From positions 842,001 through 906,000 of the forward strand of contig LR743504.1 of assembly GCA_902712845.1 (NCBI GenBank): a DNA stretch of 64,000 bases, written 5' to 3'. Under the pieces are notes generated by a model. It made no database searches. It saw only the letters and a program-made list of their open reading frames with translations, and was not told where the DNA came from. This document shows, one piece after another, positions 48,176 to 57,787 of this stretch (position 1 is its first letter; each line of letters opens with the position of its first letter). The translations under genes were made by a program, and so were the position numbers. The DNA comes from Methylobacterium bullatum (GTDB lineage: Bacteria; Pseudomonadota; Alphaproteobacteria; Rhizobiales; Beijerinckiaceae).

Positions 48176-49885
48176 TTATGCCGCCGCGCTCGCGCGGCGG
48201 GAGCGCAGGAACGCCTGGACCTCGCTGGCGGGGAGCGGCCGGCTGAACAGGAACCCCTGGACCTCGTCGCAGCCCTCGCTCCTGACGAGATCGAGCTGTT
48301 CCGCCGTCTCGACACCCTCGGCCACGATACTCATGCCAAGCCGCTCCCCGAGACCCACCACCGCCCTCACGATGGCCGCCGCATCAGGCTCGGCGATGTC
48401 CTTGATGAAGGTGCGGTCGATCTTGATCTTGTCGAAGGGAAACCGCCGCAGGTAGCTCAACGACGAGTAGCCGGTGCCGAAATCGTCCAGGGCGATCCTG
48501 ACGCCCAGCGCCCGCAGGCGGTGCAACGTCGCCACGACGCCCTCCGGGTCCCGCATCAGCGCGCTCTCGGTCACTTCGAGCTTGAGCCGATCCGCCGACA
48601 GGCCCGCCCCGTCGAGGGCGCTCGACACCGAGCGCTCGAGATCGTGCTGGAACTGTACCGTCGACACGTTGACGGCGACGCGGATCTCGTCGGGCCATGC
48701 CGTCGCCTCGCGGCACGCCTCGGCCAGGGCCCAGGCGCCGAGGGCCACGATCAACCCGGTCTCCTCCGCCACCGGAATGAACTCCATGGGCGAGATGAGA
48801 CCCCGTTCGGGGTGACGCCAGCGCATCAGCGCCTCGAAGCTCGTGACCGTCTCCGCCGCCAGGTCGATGACCGGCTGGTAGACGAGGTGGAAGTCGCCCC
48901 GCCGGATCGCGTCCTTCATGTCGAAGGCGAGGAGGTGGCGCGCCGAATGGCGCGCGGCCAGAGCAGGCTCGAACCGGCGATACGTGTCACGCCCCGTCGT
49001 CTTGGCCTCGTTGAGCGCGATATCCGCCCGTCGGAGCAGGTCGTCGGCGGTAATGGTCTCGTCCGGCACCATCGCGGCGCCGATGCCGACACCGATCTCG
49101 ACCATCATGCCGTCGATCTCGATGGGGGCGCCGAGAACCGCGATCACGTGCTTGGCGATCGCATCGACCTCGTGCGGACCGCCGAGCCCTTCGAGCACGA
49201 GGGCGAACTCGTCGCCTCCGAGCCGGGCCACGGTATCGCCGGAGCCCACGGCTTCGAGCAGGCGATCGGCGACGATGCGCAGGAGACGGTCGCCACCGGT
49301 ATGGCCGAGCGTATCGTTGACGGCCTTGAAACCATCGAGGTCGCAGGCGAGCACCGCGGCGGAAGACCGGCCTTCCCGAGCGCGTATCACCGCCCGGTCG
49401 AGCCGCTGGCGAAGCAGGCGGCGATTGGGCAGGCTCGTCAGGTCGTCGTGCAGGGCTAGGTACGCGACGCGGGCCTCGGCTTCCCGGCGGTGGGTGATAT
49501 CGATCTGGGTTCCGACCGCGCGCACGGCCCGGCCCGTGCCGTCCCATTCCACGACCCGCCCGCGGGTGAGAACCCAGAACGAGGTGCCGTCGCCGCAGAC
49601 GACGCGATGCTCGCACTCGTAGGTGGAGGCGAGGCCCTTGACGTGCTCGATCATGGCGAGGGTCAGGCGCTCGCGGTCCTCCGCGTGGACGATGTGATCC
49701 ATCGGCTGCCTGGCCTCGATGGCGTCGACTGTATAACCGAGGCGGGCGAGCCAGCGCTCGGAGATCCAGATCGATCGGTCGGCGAGGTTACAGTCCCAGA
49801 TCCCCTCGACGCCGCTATCGAGGGCGAGCGTCAGACGCTCCTCGCTCGGCTGCATCCTCGACTCGCTCGTGCGCGACGTCCGCAT
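48176..49885 (-). CDS. PAS-GGDEF-EAL c-di-GMP enzyme
   Basis: A ~569-residue cytoplasmic protein. A PAS domain (LDSGVEGIWDCNLADRSIWIS ... VGTQIDITHRREAE) is followed by GGDEF (LGGDEFALV intact, with LTSLPNRRLL and DLDGFKAVND) and EAL (SFEALMRWRHP intact, VTESALMRDP, DDFGTGYSSLSYLRRFPFD). Both active sites appear competent, so it may make or break c-di-GMP depending on PAS input. The start at 49885 is chosen because the PAS domain begins soon after it; the frame stays open ~300 bp further up. No transmembrane helix. It is convergent with the olsB-like gene (6 bp apart). Confidence 0.9.
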   Translation of the reverse strand: MRTSRTSESRMQPSEERLTLALDSGVEGIWDCNLADRSIWISERWLARLGYTVDAIEARQPMDHIVHAEDRERLTLAMIEHVKGLASTYECEHRVVCGDGTSFWVLTRGRVVEWDGTGRAVRAVGTQIDITHRREAEARVAYLALHDDLTSLPNRRLLRQRLDRAVIRAREGRSSAAVLACDLDGFKAVNDTLGHTGGDRLLRIVADRLLEAVGSGDTVARLGGDEFALVLEGLGGPHEVDAIAKHVIAVLGAPIEIDGMMVEIGVGIGAAMVPDETITADDLLRRADIALNEAKTTGRDTYRRFEPALAARHSARHLLAFDMKDAIRRGDFHLVYQPVIDLAAETVTSFEALMRWRHPERGLISPMEFIPVAEETGLIVALGAWALAEACREATAWPDEIRVAVNVSTVQFQHDLERSVSSALDGAGLSADRLKLEVTESALMRDPEGVVATLHRLRALGVRIALDDFGTGYSSLSYLRRFPFDKIKIDRTFIKDIAEPDAAAIVRAVVGLGERLGMSIVAEGVETAEQLDLVRSEGCDEVQGFLFSRPLPASEVQAFLRSRRASAAA

Positions 49886-50813
49886 GGATTTCAACCAGCC
49901 CCCCGGATCGATGCGGAGGCCGGTTCGTCCAGCGCCCACTCCGGAGGAGACACGGAAGAGGGATCGAGTCCGGCCAGGCAGGTCCATCCGCCTGACGACC
50001 GTTCGAAGCCACGCGGCCACCTTCAGTGACGACCTCGCCGGGATCATGATCGGCACGCTCGACGCGGGCGCCGGAATCGCCGGCGATCTCGCAGGCTGAA
50101 TGGATTCCGCAGTGACCGTGAACCGTTTGCCGTCACGACCCGCTTTCTCATTCGAACGGCGATACTTGCGCAGACCGCCGGAATCAGCCGGCACACCTCA
50201 TACGTCAAGCATCGTTATGCGAAGCGTCCGTTAATGGAAAGTCAATGAAGCGTAGCCGGAAACCGGATCGAACTGCACTCAAATTGCAGCACCGCGCTTT
50301 ATGGCAAGATACCGCAGCAAACCAGCATTTTACCGGTACATATATACCATTTTTGACCTCTAACCCTTGTCCCCCGGCCAGATCGTCGAGACACCGTCCA
50401 TCGACGATGAAAGTATGCTGGTACAGCGACGATGTCGTCGGAATCGATCGCCGACTAGACGCACATGTGGCTCCGAGAAATCAAAGACACGAACAGAACG
50501 ATCCCACTACGTAGTTTCAATTATATTTAGTATAAATACAGTTTTTAAAATTCATATAAGTTATTTTTACCCTTATTGACAACATACGTCACGACATCAT
50601 CCGAGATCGACAGCCCATCTCCGCCGAAACGCATTTTTGGCGATCAAAAAACTCACTCGATCACTATAAAATAACTTATCTCGACTCAGATTAATTATGG
50701 CTCTTGATATAAATGCCACTGACATAACCGGCATCCCGCCACATTAAGTCTATCGCAGCTGAAAGAAGAGACCAAAAAGCCGTTTTTCGCGCCAAGGAAC
50801 TTGGGCTAGAGCC
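49886..50813. other. 928-bp gap with AT-rich right half, no supported gene
   Basis: To about 50230 the DNA is GC-rich and could extend the reading frame of the c-di-GMP gene. From 50231 to 50800 it is AT-rich with A/T runs (around 50515-50580 and 50640-50760), very unlike the rest of the window, and has no coding frame with normal codon use. It probably contains promoters, and may be a former mobile segment or an A/T-rich protein-binding region. No repeats, tRNA or phage attachment sites were recognised. Confidence 0.5.
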
Positions 50814-51673
50814 TCAAACCTTGGCGTCGGCGACCAAGGCCGCCAGGCCCTCGCGGTAAGTCGGATAGGCGAGATCGACGCCGAGCTCCTCGCGGATCAG
50901 GCGGTTCCGCACGCGCTTATTCTCGCCGTAGAAGCTGCGCGCCATCGGGCTCAGGTCCGCCGTCTCGAAGGCGATCTCGGGCGGCAGCGGCAGGTTGGCG
51001 AGGCCGGCGGCGTATTCGGTCACCACCTGCGGCGGCGTCGGCTCGTCGTCGGTGACGTTGTAGATCGCCTGCGGCCTCGGCCTCTCGATGGAGGCGAGCA
51101 GGGTCGTGGCGATGTCGTCCACATGGATGCGATTGAACACCTGACCCGGCTTGATGATGCGCTGCGACTTGCCTTCGCGCAACTTCACGATGGGGTTGCG
51201 GCCCGGTCCGTAGATGCCGGACAGCCGGAACACCTGCACCGCCTTGCCGGTCTCCTGCCCGAAGGCGAGCCAGGCCTTCTCCACGGCGATGCGGCCATGC
51301 GAGCGCCCGCTCGCGGGGTTGGGCGGCGTCGTCTCGTCGATCCAGGCGCCCTGCTGGTCGCCGTAGATCCCGATGGTGGAGAGATAACCGATCCAGCCGA
51401 TCCGGCTGTCGGCGATGGCGTCGCGGTAGCGGGCCAGCACCGTGTCGCCGTCGCGGGACGGCGGTGCCGAGACCAGCAGCACATCCGTATCGGCGAGGTC
51501 GCCCGCGATCCGCGCGTCATCCGTCTCGGGGCCGAAGCCGCGCAGGGCGACGTCGCCGAGGCCTGCGCCCAGCCGCGCCGGGTCGGTGACGGTGGCGCGA
51601 ATCTCGCCGAACCGTCCCGCCGCGCGTTCGACGAAGCGGCGTGCCGTGAAGCCCAGACCGAAGACGAAGAGGT

Positions 51674-51677
<4 letters not shown>
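50814..51677 (-). CDS. NAD-dependent epimerase/dehydratase-like protein (YeeZ type)
   Basis: This 287-residue Rossmann-fold protein starts [19 protein letters not shown]. It has [18 protein letters not shown] and [28 protein letters not shown], then [10 protein letters not shown]: an extended SDR pattern as in YeeZ/YbjT-like proteins. The catalytic Tyr-x3-Lys is not obvious; SGIYGPGR replaces part of it. Start at 51677 gives the Rossmann fold at residue 5 and overlaps the queG stop (ATGA-like). Function unknown; it is consistently linked to queG in many Rhizobiales (established pattern in my knowledge, moderate confidence). Confidence 0.8.
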
Positions 51678-52887
<1,210 letters not shown>

Positions 52888-52891
<4 letters not shown>

Positions 52892-53580
52892 AAATCCAGG
52901 TCCGCGTAATGATCCGCCGGGGCCATGCCCGGAACCCGGTCCGCCAGGAGCGTCCGGAACGAGGGGCGCGACTTCAGCCGCGCGTACCAGTCCCTCGCCG
53001 TCTCGTCCTCGTCCCATGGCACGTCGCCGAGATAATCCACGCAGGAGAGGTGGGCCGCGGCCGCGAGATCCGCATAGGTCAGATGGTCGCCGGCGATCCA
53101 TTTCCGGCGGGACATCAGGTAGCCGATGTACTTCATATGGTAGCGCACATTGGTGCGCGCCGCGCGAATGGCATGCATGTCCGGCGGACCGCCACCATTG
53201 GCGCTGGTCATGAAGCGCTTCGAGATCTTTTCGGTGACGAGATAGCCGGTCACCTCGGCATCGAACTTCACCAGGAACCAGTCGAGCAGGCGGCGGACCT
53301 CCACGCGAGCGGCGGTGGCCTCCGGCAACAGCCGGCGTCCGGACAGGCCGAGGCCGCGGGTCTCGTCCAGATACTCGGCGATGATGCCGGCCCCCGGCAC
53401 GGCGAGCCCCGATTCCTCCACCAGGACCGGCGTCGTGCCGGCCGGATTGATGAGGAGGAAGGCCTCGCGCCGGTCCCAGACCCGCTCTTCCACGAGCGCG
53501 GGCTCCATGCCCATCTCGCTGAGCACGAGACGGATGAAGCGCGAATGCGGACAGAAGGGGGAGTGGTGAAGCGTCGCCAT
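52888..53580 (-). CDS. Glutathione S-transferase-like protein
   Basis: This 230-residue protein has an N-terminal thioredoxin-like domain ([24 protein letters not shown], with SPFCPHS at the active site) and [15 protein letters not shown], then an all-helical domain ([20 protein letters not shown]). This is the usual GST layout and length. It lies just before queG and overlaps its likely start, so it may be co-transcribed. Substrate unknown. Confidence 0.88.
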
Positions 53581-53782
53581 AGAGGCCGTTTCGAAGGGGA
53601 TGGAACCGCGGGACGCGCCGTATCGGGACCGCCGGTGGGTGAGGGTCGCCGGTCGAGACTTATTGCCCGATCATTGCCGCCTCATTAACACGCTGGACAT
53701 GTTCCGGTAACCGCTCGTCAACTCTGATCGCCGACACCGTCCGGCGACCCGCGCTCCCACCCCACAACAACCGAGGCGAGAC

Positions 53783-54589
53783 ATGATGGATGCCATGAGC
53801 ATCGTGAAGGCGGTCGTGCTCGCCGTCGTCGAAGGCGCCACCGAGTTCATTCCGGTCTCCTCGACCGGCCACCAGCTCCTGGTCGGTCACTTCATCGGCT
53901 TCCAATCGCCCAACAACACGTTCGAGGTGCTGATCCAGCTCGGCGCGATCCTGGCGATCCTGGCCGTCTATTTCCGGCGCCTCCTCGGAATCGCCGTGGC
54001 GTTTCCGAGCGATCCGAACGCGAGGCGCTTCGTTCTGGGCATCCTCCTCGCCTTCCTGCCGGCGGCGATCATCGGCGGCCTGTTCTCGAAATACATCAAG
54101 TTCTACCTGTTCAATCCCTGGATCGTCTGCGCCACCCTGGTGGCCGGCGGCCTCGTCCTCCTCGTCCTCGACGAGACCGACCTCGAGGTGAAGAAGCGCG
54201 ACGTGTTCGACTTCACCCTGCCGATGGATTTCAGGATCGGCCTGTTCCAGTGCATCGCGATGATCCCCGGTGTGTCGCGCTCCGGCGCCACCATCGTCGG
54301 CGCGATGCTGATGGGGGCGGACAAGCGCTCGGCCACCGAGTTTTCGTTCTACCTCGCGATTCCCACCATGGCCGGCGCCTTCGCCAAGGACCTCCTCGAC
54401 AATTACAAGAACCTCTCGCAGGACGATGCCGGGCTCATCGTCATCGGCTTCGTCGTGGCCTTCCTCTCGGCCTTCGTCGTGGTCCGCACCGTGCTGGACT
54501 ACGTCTCGTCCCACGGCTTCCGGCTGTTCGCGTGGTGGCGCATCATCGTCGGCTCGCTGGGCTTCGCGGGGTTGATCCTGTTCGGCTGA
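53783..54589 (+). CDS. uppP: Undecaprenyl-diphosphatase UppP
   Basis: This 268-residue BacA-family membrane enzyme has GATEFIPVSSTGHQ and PGVSRSGATIVGAM, the two conserved catalytic stretches, and about eight helices. It dephosphorylates undecaprenyl pyrophosphate to recycle the lipid carrier for peptidoglycan and gives bacitracin tolerance. It stands alone and ends at a strong terminator. Confidence 0.96.
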   Translation: MMDAMSIVKAVVLAVVEGATEFIPVSSTGHQLLVGHFIGFQSPNNTFEVLIQLGAILAILAVYFRRLLGIAVAFPSDPNARRFVLGILLAFLPAAIIGGLFSKYIKFYLFNPWIVCATLVAGGLVLLVLDETDLEVKKRDVFDFTLPMDFRIGLFQCIAMIPGVSRSGATIVGAMLMGADKRSATEFSFYLAIPTMAGAFAKDLLDNYKNLSQDDAGLIVIGFVVAFLSAFVVVRTVLDYVSSHGFRLFAWWRIIVGSLGFAGLILFG

Positions 54590-54594
54590 CGAAC

Positions 54595-54680
54595 CCGCCT
54601 CGCGGCCCCGGACCCGCGCTCGCGCGCCGGGGCCCGGAGCCGGGGGCTCGGGAGGCGGCGGGGATCCTCGTTTTTCTTTG
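54595..54680 (+). terminator. Large GC hairpin with T-tract after uppP
   Basis: An outer pair CCGCCTC / GAGGCGG (54595-54601, 54652-54658) encloses GGCCCCGG / CCGGGGCC (54604-54611, 54627-54634). It is followed by CGTTTTTCTTT. This is a textbook rho-independent end for uppP. Confidence 0.65.
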
Positions 54681-54802
54681 AGTCCGCGCTGATTTCTTTG
54701 ATGAGTCGGGCGTGTTGCCCGGCAAGCCTCGCCGTGCGAGGGCTGTCGCCGACAGCGTCCGGCCACGCGCGGCCGGCGAAAGCGTGCGCCAAGGCCCTGA
54801 CG

Positions 54803-56674
54803 ATGGACAATCGCCCCCTCGCCGACCTGTTCCCCACGCCCACCCGCGAGCGGTGGCTCGGCCTGGTCGAGGGCGTGCTCAAGGGCGGCGATTTCGAGAA
54901 GCGTCTGGTCTCGAAGACGGCGGACGGCATCCGGATCGAACCGCTCTACGAGCCCGCCGCGCCGGTGGCGCAACCCATGCGCGCGCCCGGCCCCTGGCGC
55001 ATCGCCCAACGGGTGGACCACCCGGACGCGCAAGCCGCCCACGATCTCGCCATGGCCGATCTCGAAGGCGGCGCCGATGCGCTGAACCTCGTCTTCGCGG
55101 GCTCGGTCTCGGCGCGCGGCTTCGGCCTCGCCGTCGATGAGGTCCAAGCCCTCGACACCGCCCTGTCGGGCGTGATGCTGTCGCTCATCGCCACGCGGCT
55201 CGATGCCGGCGGGCGCGGGCTGGAGGCCGCCCGTCTGGTCAAGGCTTTGGCCGCGCAACGCAACGAGGATCTCGGCAGCCTCGACCTCGATCTCGGCCTC
55301 GACCCGATCGGGACGCTCGCCGCCACCGGCCGCCTCGACGCGACGATCCCTGAGATCGGCGCGGCGGCCTCGGCGCTGCTGTCGGAGTTCGACGGGGCCG
55401 GCTTCACCGGCCGCGCGATGCTCGCCGACGGGCGCCCCTATCACGAGGCCGGGGCCAGCGAGGCGGCGGAACTCGCCGCCACCCTCGCCACGGCCGTCGC
55501 CTATCTGCGCATGCTGGAGGCCGGCGGGCACGACCTCGCCCGCGCCCGCGATGCCGTCGCCATCCTCCTCGTGGCCGATGCCGACGAGTTCCTGACCATC
55601 GCCAAGTTCCGCGCCATGCGCCGCCTCTGGGCGCGGGTGGAGGCCGCCTGCGGGCTCGACCCGAAGCCGCTGCGCCTGCATGCCGAGACCGCGTGGCGGA
55701 TGATGAACCGGAACGACCCGTTCGTGAACATCCTGCGCACCGGCATGGCCGTCTGTTCGGCGGGGCTCGGCGGCGCCGATTCCGTCACCGTCATCCCCTA
55801 CACCGCCTCGCTGGGCCTCGCCGACGCCTTCGCCCGGCGCGTCGCCCGCAACAGCCAGATCGTCCTGATCGAGGAATCCAACCTCGCCCGCGTCGCCGAT
55901 CCCGCGGCAGGGGCCGGGGGGTTCGAGGCGCTCACCGAGGAGCTCACCACCACGGCCTGGGCCGCCTTCCAGGCGATCGAGCGGGAGGGCGGCATCGTCG
56001 CCAGCCTGCAGGCCGGCGCGGTCCAGGCCCGAATCGGCGAGACACGCGCCACCCGCGCGAAGAACGTCGCCACGCGCCGCGAGCCGCTCACAGGGGCGAG
56101 CGAGTTCCCCTTCCTCGCCGAGAAGCCGGTGACGGTCCTCGACCTGCCGCCCTCCGATGTCGTGGCGCCCGCCTTCGCCCTCGACGGGGCCGGAACGACC
56201 ACCTGCGAGGCCCTGCCCTCCTTCCGCCTCGCCGAGCCCTACGAGGCCCTGCGCGCCGCGTCCGACGCCCATCTCGCCGAGACGGGGCGGCGGCCCCTGG
56301 TGTTCCTGGCCAATCTCGGGACGGTCGCCGTCTTCAACGCCCGCTCGACCTTCGCCGCCAACGCCTTCGCGGCCGGCGGCATCGAGGCGGTGAACGAAGA
56401 GGGATTTACCGACGCCGCGGCCCTGGGCGAGGCCTTCGCCGCATCCGGCGCGCGCATCGCCTGCCTCTGCTCGTCGGACGCCCTCTACGCGACCCATGCC
56501 GTCGCGGCCGCCGAAGCCCTGAAGGCGGCCGGGGCCAGGACGGTCTATCTCGCCGGCAAGCCCGGCGATCTCGCGGAGGGGCTCAAAGCCGCGGGGGTCG
56601 ATGCCTATCTGCACGCGGGAGGTGATCTCCTCACACTGCTTCAGGCCGCCTTGGGCGAAGCCACGGCAGCGTGA
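54803..56674 (+). CDS. mutA: Methylmalonyl-CoA mutase small (beta) subunit
   Basis: This 623-residue protein has the TIM-barrel part of the mutase (TAWRMMNRNDPFVNILRTGMA; TVIPYTASLGLADAFARRVARN; SYGGMEAL-type region VADPAAGAGGFEALTEEL) and a C-terminal fold (ARIACLCSSDALYATHA, YLAGKPGDLAEGLKAAGVDAYLHAGGD) lacking the DxHxxG cobalamin motif. It is therefore the non-catalytic small subunit. It partners with the cobalamin-bearing MutB to turn methylmalonyl-CoA into succinyl-CoA, a step of the ethylmalonyl-CoA/propionate routes in methylotrophs. mutB is not in the window, which is normal in Methylobacterium where the genes are unlinked (recalled, not checked). Confidence 0.93.
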   Translation: MDNRPLADLFPTPTRERWLGLVEGVLKGGDFEKRLVSKTADGIRIEPLYEPAAPVAQPMRAPGPWRIAQRVDHPDAQAAHDLAMADLEGGADALNLVFAGSVSARGFGLAVDEVQALDTALSGVMLSLIATRLDAGGRGLEAARLVKALAAQRNEDLGSLDLDLGLDPIGTLAATGRLDATIPEIGAAASALLSEFDGAGFTGRAMLADGRPYHEAGASEAAELAATLATAVAYLRMLEAGGHDLARARDAVAILLVADADEFLTIAKFRAMRRLWARVEAACGLDPKPLRLHAETAWRMMNRNDPFVNILRTGMAVCSAGLGGADSVTVIPYTASLGLADAFARRVARNSQIVLIEESNLARVADPAAGAGGFEALTEELTTTAWAAFQAIEREGGIVASLQAGAVQARIGETRATRAKNVATRREPLTGASEFPFLAEKPVTVLDLPPSDVVAPAFALDGAGTTTCEALPSFRLAEPYEALRAASDAHLAETGRRPLVFLANLGTVAVFNARSTFAANAFAAGGIEAVNEEGFTDAAALGEAFAASGARIACLCSSDALYATHAVAAAEALKAAGARTVYLAGKPGDLAEGLKAAGVDAYLHAGGDLLTLLQAALGEATAA

Positions 56675-56739
56675 ACCGCAACCGATACGCGATCAGGGAC
56701 GTTCCCAGCCCCGATCACGTCCTTGCAGAACAGGCTACG

Positions 56740-57126
56740 ATGCGACGCTTCCTCCTTGCCGCCGGCTCCCTCGCCCTCCTCACGACGTCCCTCGGAACCA
56801 CCGAGGCGGCCACGCGGAAGGTCTCGGTGCCCAACCGCTATGACGGCGCCTGGAGCATCGAGGTCATCACCCAGGACGGCCCCTGCGACCGCGCCTATCG
56901 CTACGGCGTCCGGATCGCCAAGGGCGAGGCAAGCTATCCCGGCGGCGATTTCGACATCCGGGGGCGCGTTTCCGGCAATGGCTCCGTGCGGGCGACGATC
57001 ATGCGCGGTTCCGATGGTGCCACCGTGGTCGGCCAGCTCGATCGCGGCGGCTACGGCAGCGGCACGTGGTCGAGCAACGGCGCGATCCGCTGTTCCGGCC
57101 GCTGGAACGCCGAGAAGCGGGGCTGA
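56740..57126 (+). CDS. Small exported hypothetical protein, 128 aa
   Basis: It has a signal peptide (MRRFLLAAGSLALLTTSLGTTEA) and a beta-rich mature part with CDRAYRYGVRIAKGE, FDIRGRVSGNGSVRATIMRG and GTWSSNGAIRCSGRW, two Cys probably disulfide-bonded. I do not recognise the family, but such proteins with VSVPNRYDGAWSI-type starts recur in Hyphomicrobiales. Start 56740 is preferred since the signal peptide begins there. It follows mutA by 65 bp. Confidence 0.7.
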   Translation: MRRFLLAAGSLALLTTSLGTTEAATRKVSVPNRYDGAWSIEVITQDGPCDRAYRYGVRIAKGEASYPGGDFDIRGRVSGNGSVRATIMRGSDGATVVGQLDRGGYGSGTWSSNGAIRCSGRWNAEKRG

Positions 57127-57271
57127 TCCGGCCCCTGTGATCGGCCGGGCACAGTCGGCTCACGAAATCTCGCATCGCAGGTTTCGAGGCGCGCCATGCC
57201 CTGTTCCTGTCCAAGTCTTCGATGAATACTTGGGGCGAATCGATTTCGATCGACCTCGAGGTATGTGCGCG

Positions 57272-57700
57272 ATGAAAGCTCGGCTGCTTGGCGCTCTCTT
57301 GACCCTTCTCGCGACGGCGGGTGCCGCGAACGCGGCACCCCGCACCCCCGGACACGCCCATGCGGCCATGGCGCCGCTGGAGCGCGCCGCCACGGATTGC
57401 TTCGCCGAAACGGTGATGGCCAACCCGGCCGCCATGCGCCATGCCCGGGCGGGCCGCTGGTACGAGGCGGCGGGGATCATCGGCTTCCTCTGCCGCCCCG
57501 AGGTGGATGCGATGATCCGCACCCATGACCGGCTCTTCGGCAACGGCACCGGCCAGCGCTATTTCAAGATCGCCTATACCCGCCATCTCGGCGGCGAACT
57601 AGCCATCCGCCTTCAGCCGATGCTGGAACGCACGGCGGTGGCGACCGCCGAACCGCCCGCCGACAGGACCGCCACGGAAACCGGCGACAAGACCGAGTAG
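57272..57700 (+). CDS. Small exported hypothetical protein, 142 aa
   Basis: A 142-residue protein with a signal peptide (MKARLLGALLTLLATAGAANA) and a helical mature part (APLERAATDCFAETVMANPAAM, ARAGRWYEAAGIIGFLCRPEVDAMIRTHDRLFG). Its two Cys are near residues 54 and 83. No recognised motif. Start 57272 is chosen over the ATG 9 bp earlier since GAGG then lies at a better distance. The C-terminal 30 residues are Thr/Ala-rich and probably disordered. Confidence 0.65.
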   Translation: MKARLLGALLTLLATAGAANAAPRTPGHAHAAMAPLERAATDCFAETVMANPAAMRHARAGRWYEAAGIIGFLCRPEVDAMIRTHDRLFGNGTGQRYFKIAYTRHLGGELAIRLQPMLERTAVATAEPPADRTATETGDKTE

Positions 57701-57787
57701 CGACCTCGAACCGAGCCTCGCCGGGTCCGGCTCACTGAGGTGTGTCCGCGCGACCGCGCGGCGGCGCCCCTCCTCCGGGCCTCGGTA

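Noticed and set aside
50245..50514. Small plus-strand frame of 89 codons in the AT-rich gap
   Set aside because: No ribosome site, no recognisable family and unlike codon use; it straddles the change from GC-rich to AT-rich DNA.
53660..56614. 984-codon minus-strand frame opposite uppP and mutA, and 869-codon plus-strand frame at 58322-60931
   Set aside because: Both cross several real genes and terminators and have shadow-type composition.
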